Assembly (NCBI GenBank): GCA_944387865.1
Contig: CALXGN010000005.1
Coordinates: forward strand, 1 to 64,000
DNA length: 64,000 nucleotides
Origin: Scatomorpha stercorigallinarum
Lineage (GTDB): Bacteria > Bacillota > Clostridia > Oscillospirales > Oscillospiraceae
Direction of reading: 5' to 3'
Part shown: piece by piece, positions 39,835-47,546 of the stretch
How positions within the stretch are numbered: the stretch's first letter is position 1
Layout of the letters: each line of letters starts with the position of its first letter
Program-made: the position numbers and the translations under genes
Notes under the pieces: generated by a model
The model's database searches: none
What the model was told of the DNA's origin: nothing
What the model saw: only the letters and a program-made list of their open reading frames with translations

Positions 39835-42069
39835 CTACGAGGGGGACGCAGTCCCCTTCGTACCAAGTAGCCGTGCCGCCGATTCCGTATTCCTGTGCTC
39901 TATCGCCCGCAGCCGCGCGACGGAGGCCTCGAGCGCGGCGGGGTCGGCGCGGAGGGCGGCGGCGCCGTCGATGAGGGAGCAGAGGCCGTCCGCCGTCAGC
40001 TCCTCAAGGGAGACGCAGGCTCCGTCCACGCAGCGGAGGAAGGCCGTCACCTTGGGGTCGTAGCTCACGCCCACCAGCGGCACGCCCTGGCCGGCGGCGA
40101 AGATGAGGCCGTGCAGGCGCATGGACACCACGACCTCCATGCGCGACATGACGCCGATGGCCAGCGCGGAGGGCAGCGGGCCGGGGATGAACACCCGCGG
40201 CACGTCCCCCAGCAGGGCGGCCACGGTGGCCGCGGCCTCGCCGTCGCTCTTGTGGTTGATGGAGACGAAGGCCGGCGTGAGGCCGTATTTTTCATAGGCG
40301 TGGCGGGCGGCGGCGGCAAAGTCCGCCGCCTTCTGCTCAAAGCCCGGCCAGCGGCGGAGGGCAAAGCAGATATATTTCCCCCTGGGGTCGGCGCCGGCGC
40401 TTTTGAATTCGGCGTCGATCTCCTCCGCCGGGGCGGGGGAGAGGGTGAGCGCCGGGTCGCTCGCCAGTATCAGCTCCGGGCCCTGCACGCCGAAGCGGTG
40501 CAGCTCCTCCATGCTGTCCGGCTCGCGCAGCGTGACGATGTCCACGCAGGAGCTGATGGTGCGGCGCGTGCTCTTGACGCCGCCGGGACGGCGCACGGGC
40601 CCGATGCCGCAGCCGTACATCATCACGCGGCAGCCGCAGCGCCGGGCCGCGCGCAGGGTGAAGAGGTAGAACCAGAGGCTGCGGCGGCTGGTGACGTCCT
40701 GTATCAGGCTGCCGCCGCCGTTAATGTACAGCCTGCGGCGGCGCATGGCGCGCAGGAAGCCGGGGACGTTGAAGGTGTGTATGGCGTCCACGTCCAGGCG
40801 CTTTTCAGCGCCCTCCGGGTCGCGGGAGAGGACGGTGATGGGCATCAGCGGGTCGATGGAGCGCATCTCCGCCGTGATGGCGTCCAGGATGGCCTCGTCG
40901 CCGGCGTTGCCCATGCCGTAGGCCCCGCAGATGAGGACGCCCGCGCGGCCGCCGTTGGCCTCGCGCGAGAGTATCTCCTCATAGACGGCGCGCTGCTCGC
41001 GGCAGGTGGCTTCCATGGAGAAGTCGCGCGCCGCGCGCTCGAATATCGCCTCGCCGAGCCTCTCACGCAGCCGCGCGTCCGACGCGAGGCGCGCAATGCG
41101 CTCGCCCAGCGCCTGCCAGTCCCCGGGCTCGAAGAGATAGCCGGTGACGCCGTCCTCGATGAGCCTCGGTATGCCGCCTACGCGGCTTGAGACCGTGGGC
41201 AGGCGGTGCGCCGCGCCCTCGGTTATGGCGTAGGGGAAGGTCTCGGAGATGCTGGTGAGCGTATTGATGTCCAGCGAGCCGTAGTATTCGTCCATGTCGT
41301 CCAGCCAGCCGGCGAGCGTAATGCTGTCCGCCACGCCCAGCTCGCGCGCGAGGGACTCCAGCACCGGGCGCTCCGCGCCCTCGCCGGCGATGATGAGCTT
41401 CAGCCCGGGGACGGACTTTTTTGCCAGCGCAAAGCCGCGCACGAGCGTGGAGAGGTCCTTCACCGGGTCGAGCCTCGCGGCGGCGCCGACGACCACGTCC
41501 CCGGGGCCAACATTGGCGCCCACGCGCGCGTAGAACGCCGCGCGGTCGGGCTGCGGTACGCTGCGTGAGAAGTCGAGGCCGTTATAGATGGCAAAGGTGG
41601 TGGCGCGCGGGAAGCCGCGGCTGATGAGCAGCGCGCGCATGGCGTCCGACACGCCGATGTGGTACTTGATGTGCCGCAGGGCGAAGACGTTGAGCTTGCC
41701 GTAGGTGAGGGCGGCGGCGGGGCGGCCCAGGTAGTCGAGCCGGTAGTCGCTGTGCACGGTGCTGACCACGGGCTTCCTGGTGCTCATGCGCAGCAGTGCG
41801 CCGGCCAGGTTGGCGCGCGAGCCGTGGCAGTGGATGATGTCGCAGCCCTCCGCGGCGATGAGCGCGCGCACTTCGCGCAGGGCGTGGAAAAAGCCGCCGG
41901 CGAAAACGCGCGTGTCTATGCCCAGCGCGGCGGCCTCCTCGGCGAAGGGCCCGCCGCGGAAGCAGACGAGCGTCACCGTCACGCTGCGGGAGAGGTTCTG
42001 CAGCAGCGAGTGGACGTGGGTCTTGGCCCCGCCGGTGTCCCCGCCGCTGATGAGATGTATCACTTTCAA
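39835..42069 (-). CDS. GT4 glycosyltransferase fused to CsaB-type polysaccharide pyruvyl transferase
   Basis: 744-residue two-domain protein. Residues about 1-370 are a GT-B glycosyltransferase family 4 (HLISGGDTGGAKTHVHSLL at the start, E-x7-E site in SETFPYAITEGAAHRLP). Residues about 378-744 are a pyruvyl transferase of the CsaB family (YGMGNAGDEAILDAI, then YGCGIGPV and M-R-L-H-G-L-I-F-A). CsaB adds pyruvate ketal to wall polysaccharide, which anchors S-layer-homology proteins. The start is TTG at 42069 with GGAGG eight bases before. The fusion suggests one protein both builds and pyruvylates a wall glycan. Confidence 0.92.
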   Translation of the reverse strand: MKVIHLISGGDTGGAKTHVHSLLQNLSRSVTVTLVCFRGGPFAEEAAALGIDTRVFAGGFFHALREVRALIAAEGCDIIHCHGSRANLAGALLRMSTRKPVVSTVHSDYRLDYLGRPAAALTYGKLNVFALRHIKYHIGVSDAMRALLISRGFPRATTFAIYNGLDFSRSVPQPDRAAFYARVGANVGPGDVVVGAAARLDPVKDLSTLVRGFALAKKSVPGLKLIIAGEGAERPVLESLARELGVADSITLAGWLDDMDEYYGSLDINTLTSISETFPYAITEGAAHRLPTVSSRVGGIPRLIEDGVTGYLFEPGDWQALGERIARLASDARLRERLGEAIFERAARDFSMEATCREQRAVYEEILSREANGGRAGVLICGAYGMGNAGDEAILDAITAEMRSIDPLMPITVLSRDPEGAEKRLDVDAIHTFNVPGFLRAMRRRRLYINGGGSLIQDVTSRRSLWFYLFTLRAARRCGCRVMMYGCGIGPVRRPGGVKSTRRTISSCVDIVTLREPDSMEELHRFGVQGPELILASDPALTLSPAPAEEIDAEFKSAGADPRGKYICFALRRWPGFEQKAADFAAAARHAYEKYGLTPAFVSINHKSDGEAAATVAALLGDVPRVFIPGPLPSALAIGVMSRMEVVVSMRLHGLIFAAGQGVPLVGVSYDPKVTAFLRCVDGACVSLEELTADGLCSLIDGAAALRADPAALEASVARLRAIEHRNTESAARLLGTKGTASPS

Positions 42070-42084
42070 GGCGCAAACCTCCGC

Positions 42085-42113
42085 TTGTCTATTTGCGAGA
42101 TATATAGTAAAAT
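42085..42113 (+). promoter_or_regulatory. promoter of the phosphatase-GNAT operon
   Basis: TTGTCT (42085-42090), 17 bp, TAAAAT (42108-42113). It overlaps the region of the divergent promoter below. Confidence 0.5.
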
Positions 42114-42125
42114 GACCTTACGCGC

Positions 42126-42155
42126 CTATTATAACCCAAGGCGGAGCCGCCGGTC
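42126..42155 (-). promoter_or_regulatory. promoter of the GT4-CsaB gene
   Basis: On the minus strand TTGACC (42155-42150), 18 bp, TATAAT (42131-42126). Confidence 0.65.
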
Positions 42156-42194
42156 AATACGCGGCCGCGGCGCGCAGAACACGGAGGCATGAGC

Positions 42195-43331
42195 ATGACG
42201 GATATCTATCTGGTACGTCACGCGGAGGCGGAGGGCAACCTCTTCCGCCGCGCGCAGGGGCACTGGAACGGGCGCATCACCGAGCGCGGCAAAAAGCAGA
42301 TCGACGCGCTGGCGGAGCGCTTCCGGGGCATACATATCGACGCGGTGTATTCGAGCGACCTGGACCGCACGGTGGAGACGGCGGGGGCCTTCCTCCGCGG
42401 CCGCAGCCTGACGCTGCACAAGACCGAGCAGCTGCGGGAGATCTGCATGGGCGTCTGGGAGGGCCAGCCCTGGGGGGAGCTCACCTACCGCTGGCCGCAG
42501 GAGATGTACAAGTTCAACAACGACATCGAGCACTGGGCCGTGCCCGGCAGCGAGAGCTTCGAGCACGTCCAGCGGCGCATGACGGCGGAGATACGGCGCA
42601 TCGCCGCCGAAAACGAGGGGAAGACCGTGGCCGTGGTCTCGCACGGCATGGCCATCAAGATATTCCTCATGGGCGCGCTGGGCCTGACCAGCGAAAACGC
42701 CATGATGCACGGGGACAACACCTCCGTTTCCCTGCTCCACGTGGATGCCGGGCGCATCGAGGTGGAGTATTATAACGACAACAGCCACCTGGGCGCGCTC
42801 TCCACCTTCGCGAAGCAGTCCTGGTGGCGGGACACGAAGAAGGAGGACATGTCCAGCCTGCGCTTTGAGCCGCTGGACCCGCGGAGGGACGCGGACGCGG
42901 CCTTTTACCTGCGCTGCTACCGCGACAGCTGGGTGGTGGCCCACGGGAGCGACGCCGGCTTCGTCTCCAGCGTCTATCTCTCCAGCGCGCGCTCGCACGC
43001 CGCCAAGGCCCCCGGCTGCCTGATGAAGGTGATGAGCGGAGACACGCCCGTGGGCGTGCTGGAGCTGGACCCCCGCCGCGGGCGGGACGACGGCTGCGGC
43101 TGGATAAGCCTGCTCTACCTGCTGCCGGAGTTCCGCGACCACGGCCTGGGCGTGCAGCTCATCGGCTGCGCCGCCGCCTATTTCGAGGGCCAGGGCCGGC
43201 GCGCCCTGCGCCTGCACGTGGCCGTCACCAACGAACACGCCATCGGCTTTTACGAGCACTACGGCTTCAGAAAACTGCGGCGGGACGCCGGCGTCTCCTC
43301 CGAGCAGTACCTGATGGAGCGTCCGATATGA
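42195..43331 (+). CDS. histidine phosphatase - GNAT acetyltransferase fusion
   Basis: 378-residue two-domain protein. The first ~205 residues are a phosphoglycerate-mutase-like histidine phosphatase: RHAEAEGN at 8-15 carries the phospho-accepting His9, and SHGMA near 157 the second catalytic histidine. Residues about 215-378 form a GNAT domain with L-Y-L-L-P-E-F-R-D-H-G-L-G-V-Q-L and the late FYEHYGF. ATG 42195 is preferred, seven bases after GGAGG; ATG 42189 is one base away from it. The next gene overlaps by four bases. Substrates are unknown. Confidence 0.9.
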   Translation: MTDIYLVRHAEAEGNLFRRAQGHWNGRITERGKKQIDALAERFRGIHIDAVYSSDLDRTVETAGAFLRGRSLTLHKTEQLREICMGVWEGQPWGELTYRWPQEMYKFNNDIEHWAVPGSESFEHVQRRMTAEIRRIAAENEGKTVAVVSHGMAIKIFLMGALGLTSENAMMHGDNTSVSLLHVDAGRIEVEYYNDNSHLGALSTFAKQSWWRDTKKEDMSSLRFEPLDPRRDADAAFYLRCYRDSWVVAHGSDAGFVSSVYLSSARSHAAKAPGCLMKVMSGDTPVGVLELDPRRGRDDGCGWISLLYLLPEFRDHGLGVQLIGCAAAYFEGQGRRALRLHVAVTNEHAIGFYEHYGFRKLRRDAGVSSEQYLMERPI

Positions 43332-44443
43332 TGTGGCCGGCCAGGATCGCCCGCGCGCAGCTGCCGGAGAGCGGGCGCATCATCGCCATCTCCGACATCC
43401 ACGGCAACCTGCCCTACCTGCGCGGGCTGCTGGGCAAGCTGGCGCTCACGGAGGAGGACACGCTCGTCTTTTGCGGCGACATGGTGGAGAAGGGGCCGCA
43501 GAGCCTCGCCACGCTGCGCTATATCATGGACCTGGCGAAGAAGCGCCGCGTGCTCGCCGTGCAGGGCAACTGCGACTGCTGGCAGGAGGAGATATACCGC
43601 CCGCAGCACTACACGGAGGGCTACCTGCGGCGCTATTTCGCCAGCAACGGAATGGGCTGGGGCCCGGGCCTGCTGGCGCAGATGTGCGAGGAGATAGGCT
43701 TCCCGCTCTCGCCGGAGCCGGACGTCGTCGCCATGCGCGCGGCGATAGCGGAGCATTTCCGGCCCGAGCTGGACTTCATCGACTCGCTGCCCCACGTGCT
43801 GGATACGGAGCACTACACCTTCGTCCACGGCGGCCTGCCGGAGGGCGACCCCGCCGGCTGGGACGGCTGGGAGTGCATGAAAAACGACAACTTCATGCGC
43901 CAGGGGCGGAAATTTGACAAGTGGGTGATCGTCGGCCACTGGCCCGTGGTGCTCTACGGCGGCGATATCACCTGCGCTGACCCGCTCATCGACCGCGAGA
44001 GCCATATCGTCAGCATCGACGGCGGCTGCGTGCTCAAGGACGACGGGCAGCTCAACGCGCTCATCATCCCGCGCAACGGCAGCGAGGACTTCGGCTGCGT
44101 CTACTACGACCCCTTCCCCCTCCGCCGCGTGAAAACGGCGCAGGCGGCCTCGCAGCGCAGCGCCTACATCCGCTGGGGCGACAATGTCGTGGAAGTGCTC
44201 GAACAAGGGGAGGAGTTCTCCCGCTGCCGCCACCTGCGCACGGGCTACGAGCTCGACATCCTCACAAAGTACCTGCGGCGCGGCAGTGACGGCGCCGTCC
44301 GCTGCAACGACTGCACGGACTACGCCCTGCCCCTCGCGCCCGGCGACGAGGTGGGCGTCGTCGAGACCACCAGCCGCGGCTACCTGGTGAAGCACAACGG
44401 CGTCAGCGGCTGGTATTACGGCGAGCTGGAGGGACAGGCATGA
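43328..44443 (+). CDS. calcineurin-like metallophosphoesterase
   Basis: 371-residue phosphoesterase. Metal motifs are ISDIHGN near residue 22-28, FCGDMVEKG near 48-56, GNCD near 80-83, and V-G-H-W-P-V near 202-207, consistent with a binuclear Ser/Thr-phosphatase or diadenosine-tetraphosphatase fold. The last ~90 residues form an extra beta-rich, SH3-like tail with a Cys pair (RCNDC). ATG overlaps the upstream stop (ATGA) and its own stop overlaps the DUF1294 gene, so the three form one operon. Confidence 0.85.
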   Translation: MMWPARIARAQLPESGRIIAISDIHGNLPYLRGLLGKLALTEEDTLVFCGDMVEKGPQSLATLRYIMDLAKKRRVLAVQGNCDCWQEEIYRPQHYTEGYLRRYFASNGMGWGPGLLAQMCEEIGFPLSPEPDVVAMRAAIAEHFRPELDFIDSLPHVLDTEHYTFVHGGLPEGDPAGWDGWECMKNDNFMRQGRKFDKWVIVGHWPVVLYGGDITCADPLIDRESHIVSIDGGCVLKDDGQLNALIIPRNGSEDFGCVYYDPFPLRRVKTAQAASQRSAYIRWGDNVVEVLEQGEEFSRCRHLRTGYELDILTKYLRRGSDGAVRCNDCTDYALPLAPGDEVGVVETTSRGYLVKHNGVSGWYYGELEGQA

Positions 44444-44724
44444 TCGTGATATACATCCTCCTGGGGGCCTACCTGCTCTTTATAAACATCGACGGCTTCG
44501 CCCTGATGGCCGTGGACAAGTCCCGCGCCAAGCGCGGCGGCCGGCGGATACCGGAAGCGACGCTCTTCTTCGTGGCCTTCCTCGGCGGCAGCCCCGGCGT
44601 CATGCTCGGCATGTACGCCCTGCGGCACAAGACGCTGCACACATCCTTCACCGTCGGCATGCCGCTCATCTGCTTCTTCGAGGCCGTGCTCATCGCCGCG
44701 GCGCTCATCTATGCCGCCGTATAG
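44440..44724 (+). CDS. DUF1294 membrane protein
   Basis: 94-residue protein with a membrane segment at about 2-20, the conserved cytoplasmic DKSRAKRGGRRIPE (about residues 26-39), and two more segments (about 41-60 and 72-93). This is the hallmark of DUF1294, whose function is unknown. ATGA overlap with the phosphoesterase and a terminator after it end the operon. Confidence 0.88.
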   Translation: MIVIYILLGAYLLFINIDGFALMAVDKSRAKRGGRRIPEATLFFVAFLGGSPGVMLGMYALRHKTLHTSFTVGMPLICFFEAVLIAAALIYAAV

Positions 44725-44736
44725 GGCAAAAAACAA

Positions 44737-44763
44737 AAAAACAGCGCCCTGGGCGCTGTTTTT
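44737..44763 (+). terminator. terminator after the DUF1294 gene
   Basis: ACAGCGCC and GGCGCTGT (8 bp, 3-nt loop), extended by A's and followed by T5. Confidence 0.88.
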
Positions 44764-44777
44764 GCCGCGACTAAGGG

Positions 44778-44806
44778 TTGCAAAAGTTCACAAAGTGTGA
44801 TATCGT
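44778..44806 (+). promoter_or_regulatory. XRE promoter containing a TCACA-AAG-TGTGA palindrome
   Basis: TTGCAA (44778-44783), 17 bp, TATCGT (44801-44806). A 13-bp palindrome, TCACA (44788-44792), AAG, TGTGA (44796-44800), fills the spacer, ideally placed for repression by the adjacent XRE protein. Confidence 0.65.
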
Positions 44807-44835
44807 CTTAGCAGAAAACTTTGGGAGGCCGGAGC

Positions 44836-45198
44836 ATGTTTTACGAGAACTACCTGCGGTTGTGCAACGGCGTGGGCAAGGCGCCCACCGCCGTGGCGAC
44901 GGAGCTGGGATTTCAGAAATCCGCCGTCACGCGCTGGAAGCACGGCTGCCAGCCGACGGACGCCACCCGCGCCAAGATCGCCGACTATTTCGGCGTCACC
45001 ACCGAGGAGCTCTGCGCCGAGCAGCTGCCGAAGGCGGCCGTCAACGGCGACGAGGAGCTGACGGGATATCTTGAGCAGCTCTCCGCGCGGCCGGAGCTGC
45101 GGATGCTCTTCTCCGTCTCCAAAGACGCCACGAAGGCGGACGTGGAGCAGGCCGTGGCCATCATCGAAGCGCTGCGCCGGGCCCGCGAAGGGGGCTGA
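44836..45198 (+). CDS. XRE-family transcriptional regulator (phage-repressor-like)
   Basis: 120-residue protein. The N-terminal helix-turn-helix (about 4-62) reads APTAVATELGFQKSAVTRWKHG, a standard cro/C1 type. A short C-terminal helix (about 75-118) probably dimerises it. It lacks an S24 peptidase, so it is not a self-cleaving LexA-like repressor. It is followed 6 bp later by a HExxH protein; such a pair resembles the ImmR-ImmA switch, where a protease inactivates the repressor. The operator is probably the palindrome in its own promoter. Confidence 0.85.
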   Translation: MFYENYLRLCNGVGKAPTAVATELGFQKSAVTRWKHGCQPTDATRAKIADYFGVTTEELCAEQLPKAAVNGDEELTGYLEQLSARPELRMLFSVSKDATKADVEQAVAIIEALRRAREGG

Positions 45199-45204
45199 CG
45201 GCCG

Positions 45205-45579
45205 GTGTGGACGCCGGACTATTTCGTCCGACTGGTGGAGCTGCCCGCCGCCGTGGAGGGCGTCACCGTCCCCAATGACGACGGCAGCTTTGACATCTAC
45301 CTCAACTCCCGCATGGGCGAGGAGCGGCGGCGCGCGAAGCTCGAGCACGAGCTGGAGCACATCCGCCGCGACCACTTCTACCGCGCCGGCTCCGTGGCCA
45401 TGAAGGAGGCCGAGGCCGGCGGCGTGCTCGTCACGCCCGCGCCGGAGGCCGAGGCCGCCCCGCCGGGGATGAAGCTGATCCCCGCCTACGACAGCGGCGA
45501 GGACTTCCTGGCCGCCTTCGTCAGGCGCGCGGACGCGCGCTCGCTCGCGCTGCTGCGCCGCGCCGGCTGGAGGGGATAG
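45205..45579 (+). CDS. ImmA/IrrE-like HExxH protein
   Basis: 124-residue protein starting at GTG, 6 bp after the XRE stop. LEHELEHIRRDHF contains HELEH, the HExxH zinc-peptidase motif, at about residues 49-53, in the setting typical of ImmA/IrrE-type (M78) peptidases. It is shorter than most. The C-terminal half is less conserved. Placed next to an XRE regulator it is probably the anti-repressor protease; the gene is not embedded in a visible prophage. Confidence 0.75.
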   Translation: MWTPDYFVRLVELPAAVEGVTVPNDDGSFDIYLNSRMGEERRRAKLEHELEHIRRDHFYRAGSVAMKEAEAGGVLVTPAPEAEAAPPGMKLIPAYDSGEDFLAAFVRRADARSLALLRRAGWRG

Positions 45580-45585
45580 CGGCGC

Positions 45586-46146
45586 TCATTCCCCGCGCGC
45601 GAGCTTCTGGCGCGTCTCTTCGGCGGCTATCTCCCGCAGCTGCGCCATGAAGGGGAAGCGCGCGCAGTCCTCGACGCCGTATTCAAGGTTGAGCGTGCGC
45701 TCGCGCTCGATCCAGGTGGAGAGCGGCGCTTCGTTGTGCTGTATCACGGCCTCGATGCGGTCGAGGGCCTTGAAGAGCTGCGCCTCCGGCGTCTCCAGGG
45801 CGTTGAGCTCGGCGAAAAGCGCGGCGAGCTCCCCGCGGCGCTCCGGCAGGCGGGAGAGCAGCGCGTCCACCGCATCTGCTTCGCGCGCTTCGTCGCTGTC
45901 CGTCTTGAGGAACGAGGGGATGTCGCCCGTGACGGCCTCGCCCCAGTCGTGCACCAGGCACATCTTTATCACCCGCGCCATGTCGAGCTGCGGGAATTCC
46001 CCCTCCAGCAGCAGCGCCATGGCGGCGATGCGGAAGGTGTGCTCGGCCACGCTTTCGTGCCGGAGCGTGCTCGTATAGCTGTGGCGGGTGTTGCACTTCA
46101 TGCGCTCAAGGGTGTGGACGAAGTCCATGAACTCCTGCGGCTGCAT
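45586..46146 (-). CDS. HD-domain phosphohydrolase (5'-nucleotidase YfbR/HDDC2-like)
   Basis: 186-residue HD protein. Metal residues are visible in R-H-E-S-V-A-E-H-T-F near residue 28-37, LVHDWGEAVTGDIPS (H-D pair) near 64-78, and later D-R-I-E-A near 127. The pattern matches YfbR/HDDC2 5'-deoxynucleotidases that remove phosphate from dNMPs. It converges on the M78-like gene with only 6 bp between stops. Confidence 0.87.
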   Translation of the reverse strand: MQPQEFMDFVHTLERMKCNTRHSYTSTLRHESVAEHTFRIAAMALLLEGEFPQLDMARVIKMCLVHDWGEAVTGDIPSFLKTDSDEAREADAVDALLSRLPERRGELAALFAELNALETPEAQLFKALDRIEAVIQHNEAPLSTWIERERTLNLEYGVEDCARFPFMAQLREIAAEETRQKLARGE

Positions 46147-46268
46147 TTTTCATCGCCTCCTGGCCATGAGCATAGCACAGCGCGGCCGCTTTTGCAAATT
46201 GACTTTTACGCGCGCCGGTGATAACCTTTATAGGCCGGCGCCGCCGGTATTTTTGAAGGAGTGATCAG

Positions 46269-47546
46269 ATGATTCGCCTCTATAACGCCCTCGTGATGCC
46301 GATGGGCGCCGACTGCTCGTACTTCCGCGGCGAAGTGTGGACGGACGCCGACAGGATCGCCTATGTGGGCCCGGAGCGCGGCGGGGAACGGCCCGCCTTC
46401 GAGCGGGAGATCGACCTCGGCGGCTCGCTCGTCATCCCCGGCTTCAAGAACGCGCATACCCACTCGGCCATGACCTTCCTGCGCTCCTACGCTGACGACC
46501 TGCCGCTGCTGCGCTGGCTGAACGAGAAGGTGTTCCCGCTGGAAGCGCGGCTGACGCCCGAGCGCGTCTATGCCTTCACGCGACTGGCCGTGCTCGAGTA
46601 CCTGAGCAGCGGCATCACCGCCAGCTTCGACATGTACTTCCACCGCGACGCCTACGCCCAGGCCAACATCGACATGGGCTTCCGCACGGTCATGTGCGGC
46701 GCGCTCTCGGACGGGGACAGCGTGCAGGTGGCGGCGGACGACTACGCAAAGTTCAACAAGCTGCACCCGCTCATCAGCTACCTGCCCGGGATGCACGCCG
46801 AGTACACGGCGGGGGACACGCTGGGCAGGGAGCTATCCGAGCTCGTGCATGAGCTGCGCGCCCCATTCTGGACGCATGACTCGGAGACGGAGAGCGAGAC
46901 GAAGGGCGCGTATGAGCGCCGCGGCATGTCGCCCACCGAGTATTTCGACTCCCTGGGCCTCTTCGACTACGGCGGCGGCGGCTACCACTGCGTGTGGCTC
47001 TCCGAGCGCGACATGGAGATATTCGCCGAGCGCGGCCTCACCGCCGTCACCTGCCCGGCCTCCAACGCCAAGCTGGCCAGCGGCATCGCCCCGCTGACGG
47101 AGCTCAAGCGGCGCGGCATCCGCCTGGCCGTGGGCACGGACGGCCCGGCCTCCAACAACGCGCTCGACATGTTCCGTGAGATGTACCTCGCCTGCGTGCT
47201 GCAAAAGCTCCGCGAGCATGACGCCGCCGCCTGCCCGGCGGAGGACATCCTGCTGGCCGCCTGCACGGGCGGCGCGCGGGCCATGGGCCTGGCGGACTGC
47301 GACTGCCTGGCCGCCGGCAAGCAGGCGGACATCGCCGTCATCGACCTCGGCCGGCCCAACATGCGGCCCATCCACGCCCCGGCCAAGAACCTGGTCTACA
47401 GCGGCTCGAAGGACAACGTGCGCCTGACGATGGTGGCGGGGCGCATACTCTATGAAAACGGCGAATTTTTCGTCGGCGACGACCCGGCGCGCATCTGTGC
47501 CGAGGCCGAAAGGCAGACAAAGGAGCTGATAAACGATGGAAATTAA
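46269..47546 (+). CDS. mtaD: amidohydrolase of the SAH/MTA deaminase (MtaD) family
   Basis: 425-residue zinc amidohydrolase. The N-terminal metal motif appears as NAHTHSAMTFLRSYADDLPLLRWL (about 61-84, H-x-H), with HAEY near 179 and H-D near 200, then HCVWLSERDM near 238 and the metal aspartate in GTDGPASNN near 284. These fit 5-methylthioadenosine/S-adenosylhomocysteine deaminases, though N-acyl or guanine-type substrates cannot be excluded. GGAG precedes ATG. Its end overlaps pepV by 11 bases. Confidence 0.87.
   Translation: MIRLYNALVMPMGADCSYFRGEVWTDADRIAYVGPERGGERPAFEREIDLGGSLVIPGFKNAHTHSAMTFLRSYADDLPLLRWLNEKVFPLEARLTPERVYAFTRLAVLEYLSSGITASFDMYFHRDAYAQANIDMGFRTVMCGALSDGDSVQVAADDYAKFNKLHPLISYLPGMHAEYTAGDTLGRELSELVHELRAPFWTHDSETESETKGAYERRGMSPTEYFDSLGLFDYGGGGYHCVWLSERDMEIFAERGLTAVTCPASNAKLASGIAPLTELKRRGIRLAVGTDGPASNNALDMFREMYLACVLQKLREHDAAACPAEDILLAACTGGARAMGLADCDCLAAGKQADIAVIDLGRPNMRPIHAPAKNLVYSGSKDNVRLTMVAGRILYENGEFFVGDDPARICAEAERQTKELINDGN

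Noticed and set aside
39474..39866. 130-codon minus-strand frame in the palindrome array
   Set aside because: Similar hairpin-derived sequence, often misannotated as a gene; no supported start.
39279..39974. 231-codon frame across the palindrome array
   Set aside because: It reads through hairpins and part of the CsaB gene on the other strand; repetitive Pro/Arg composition, no ribosome site.
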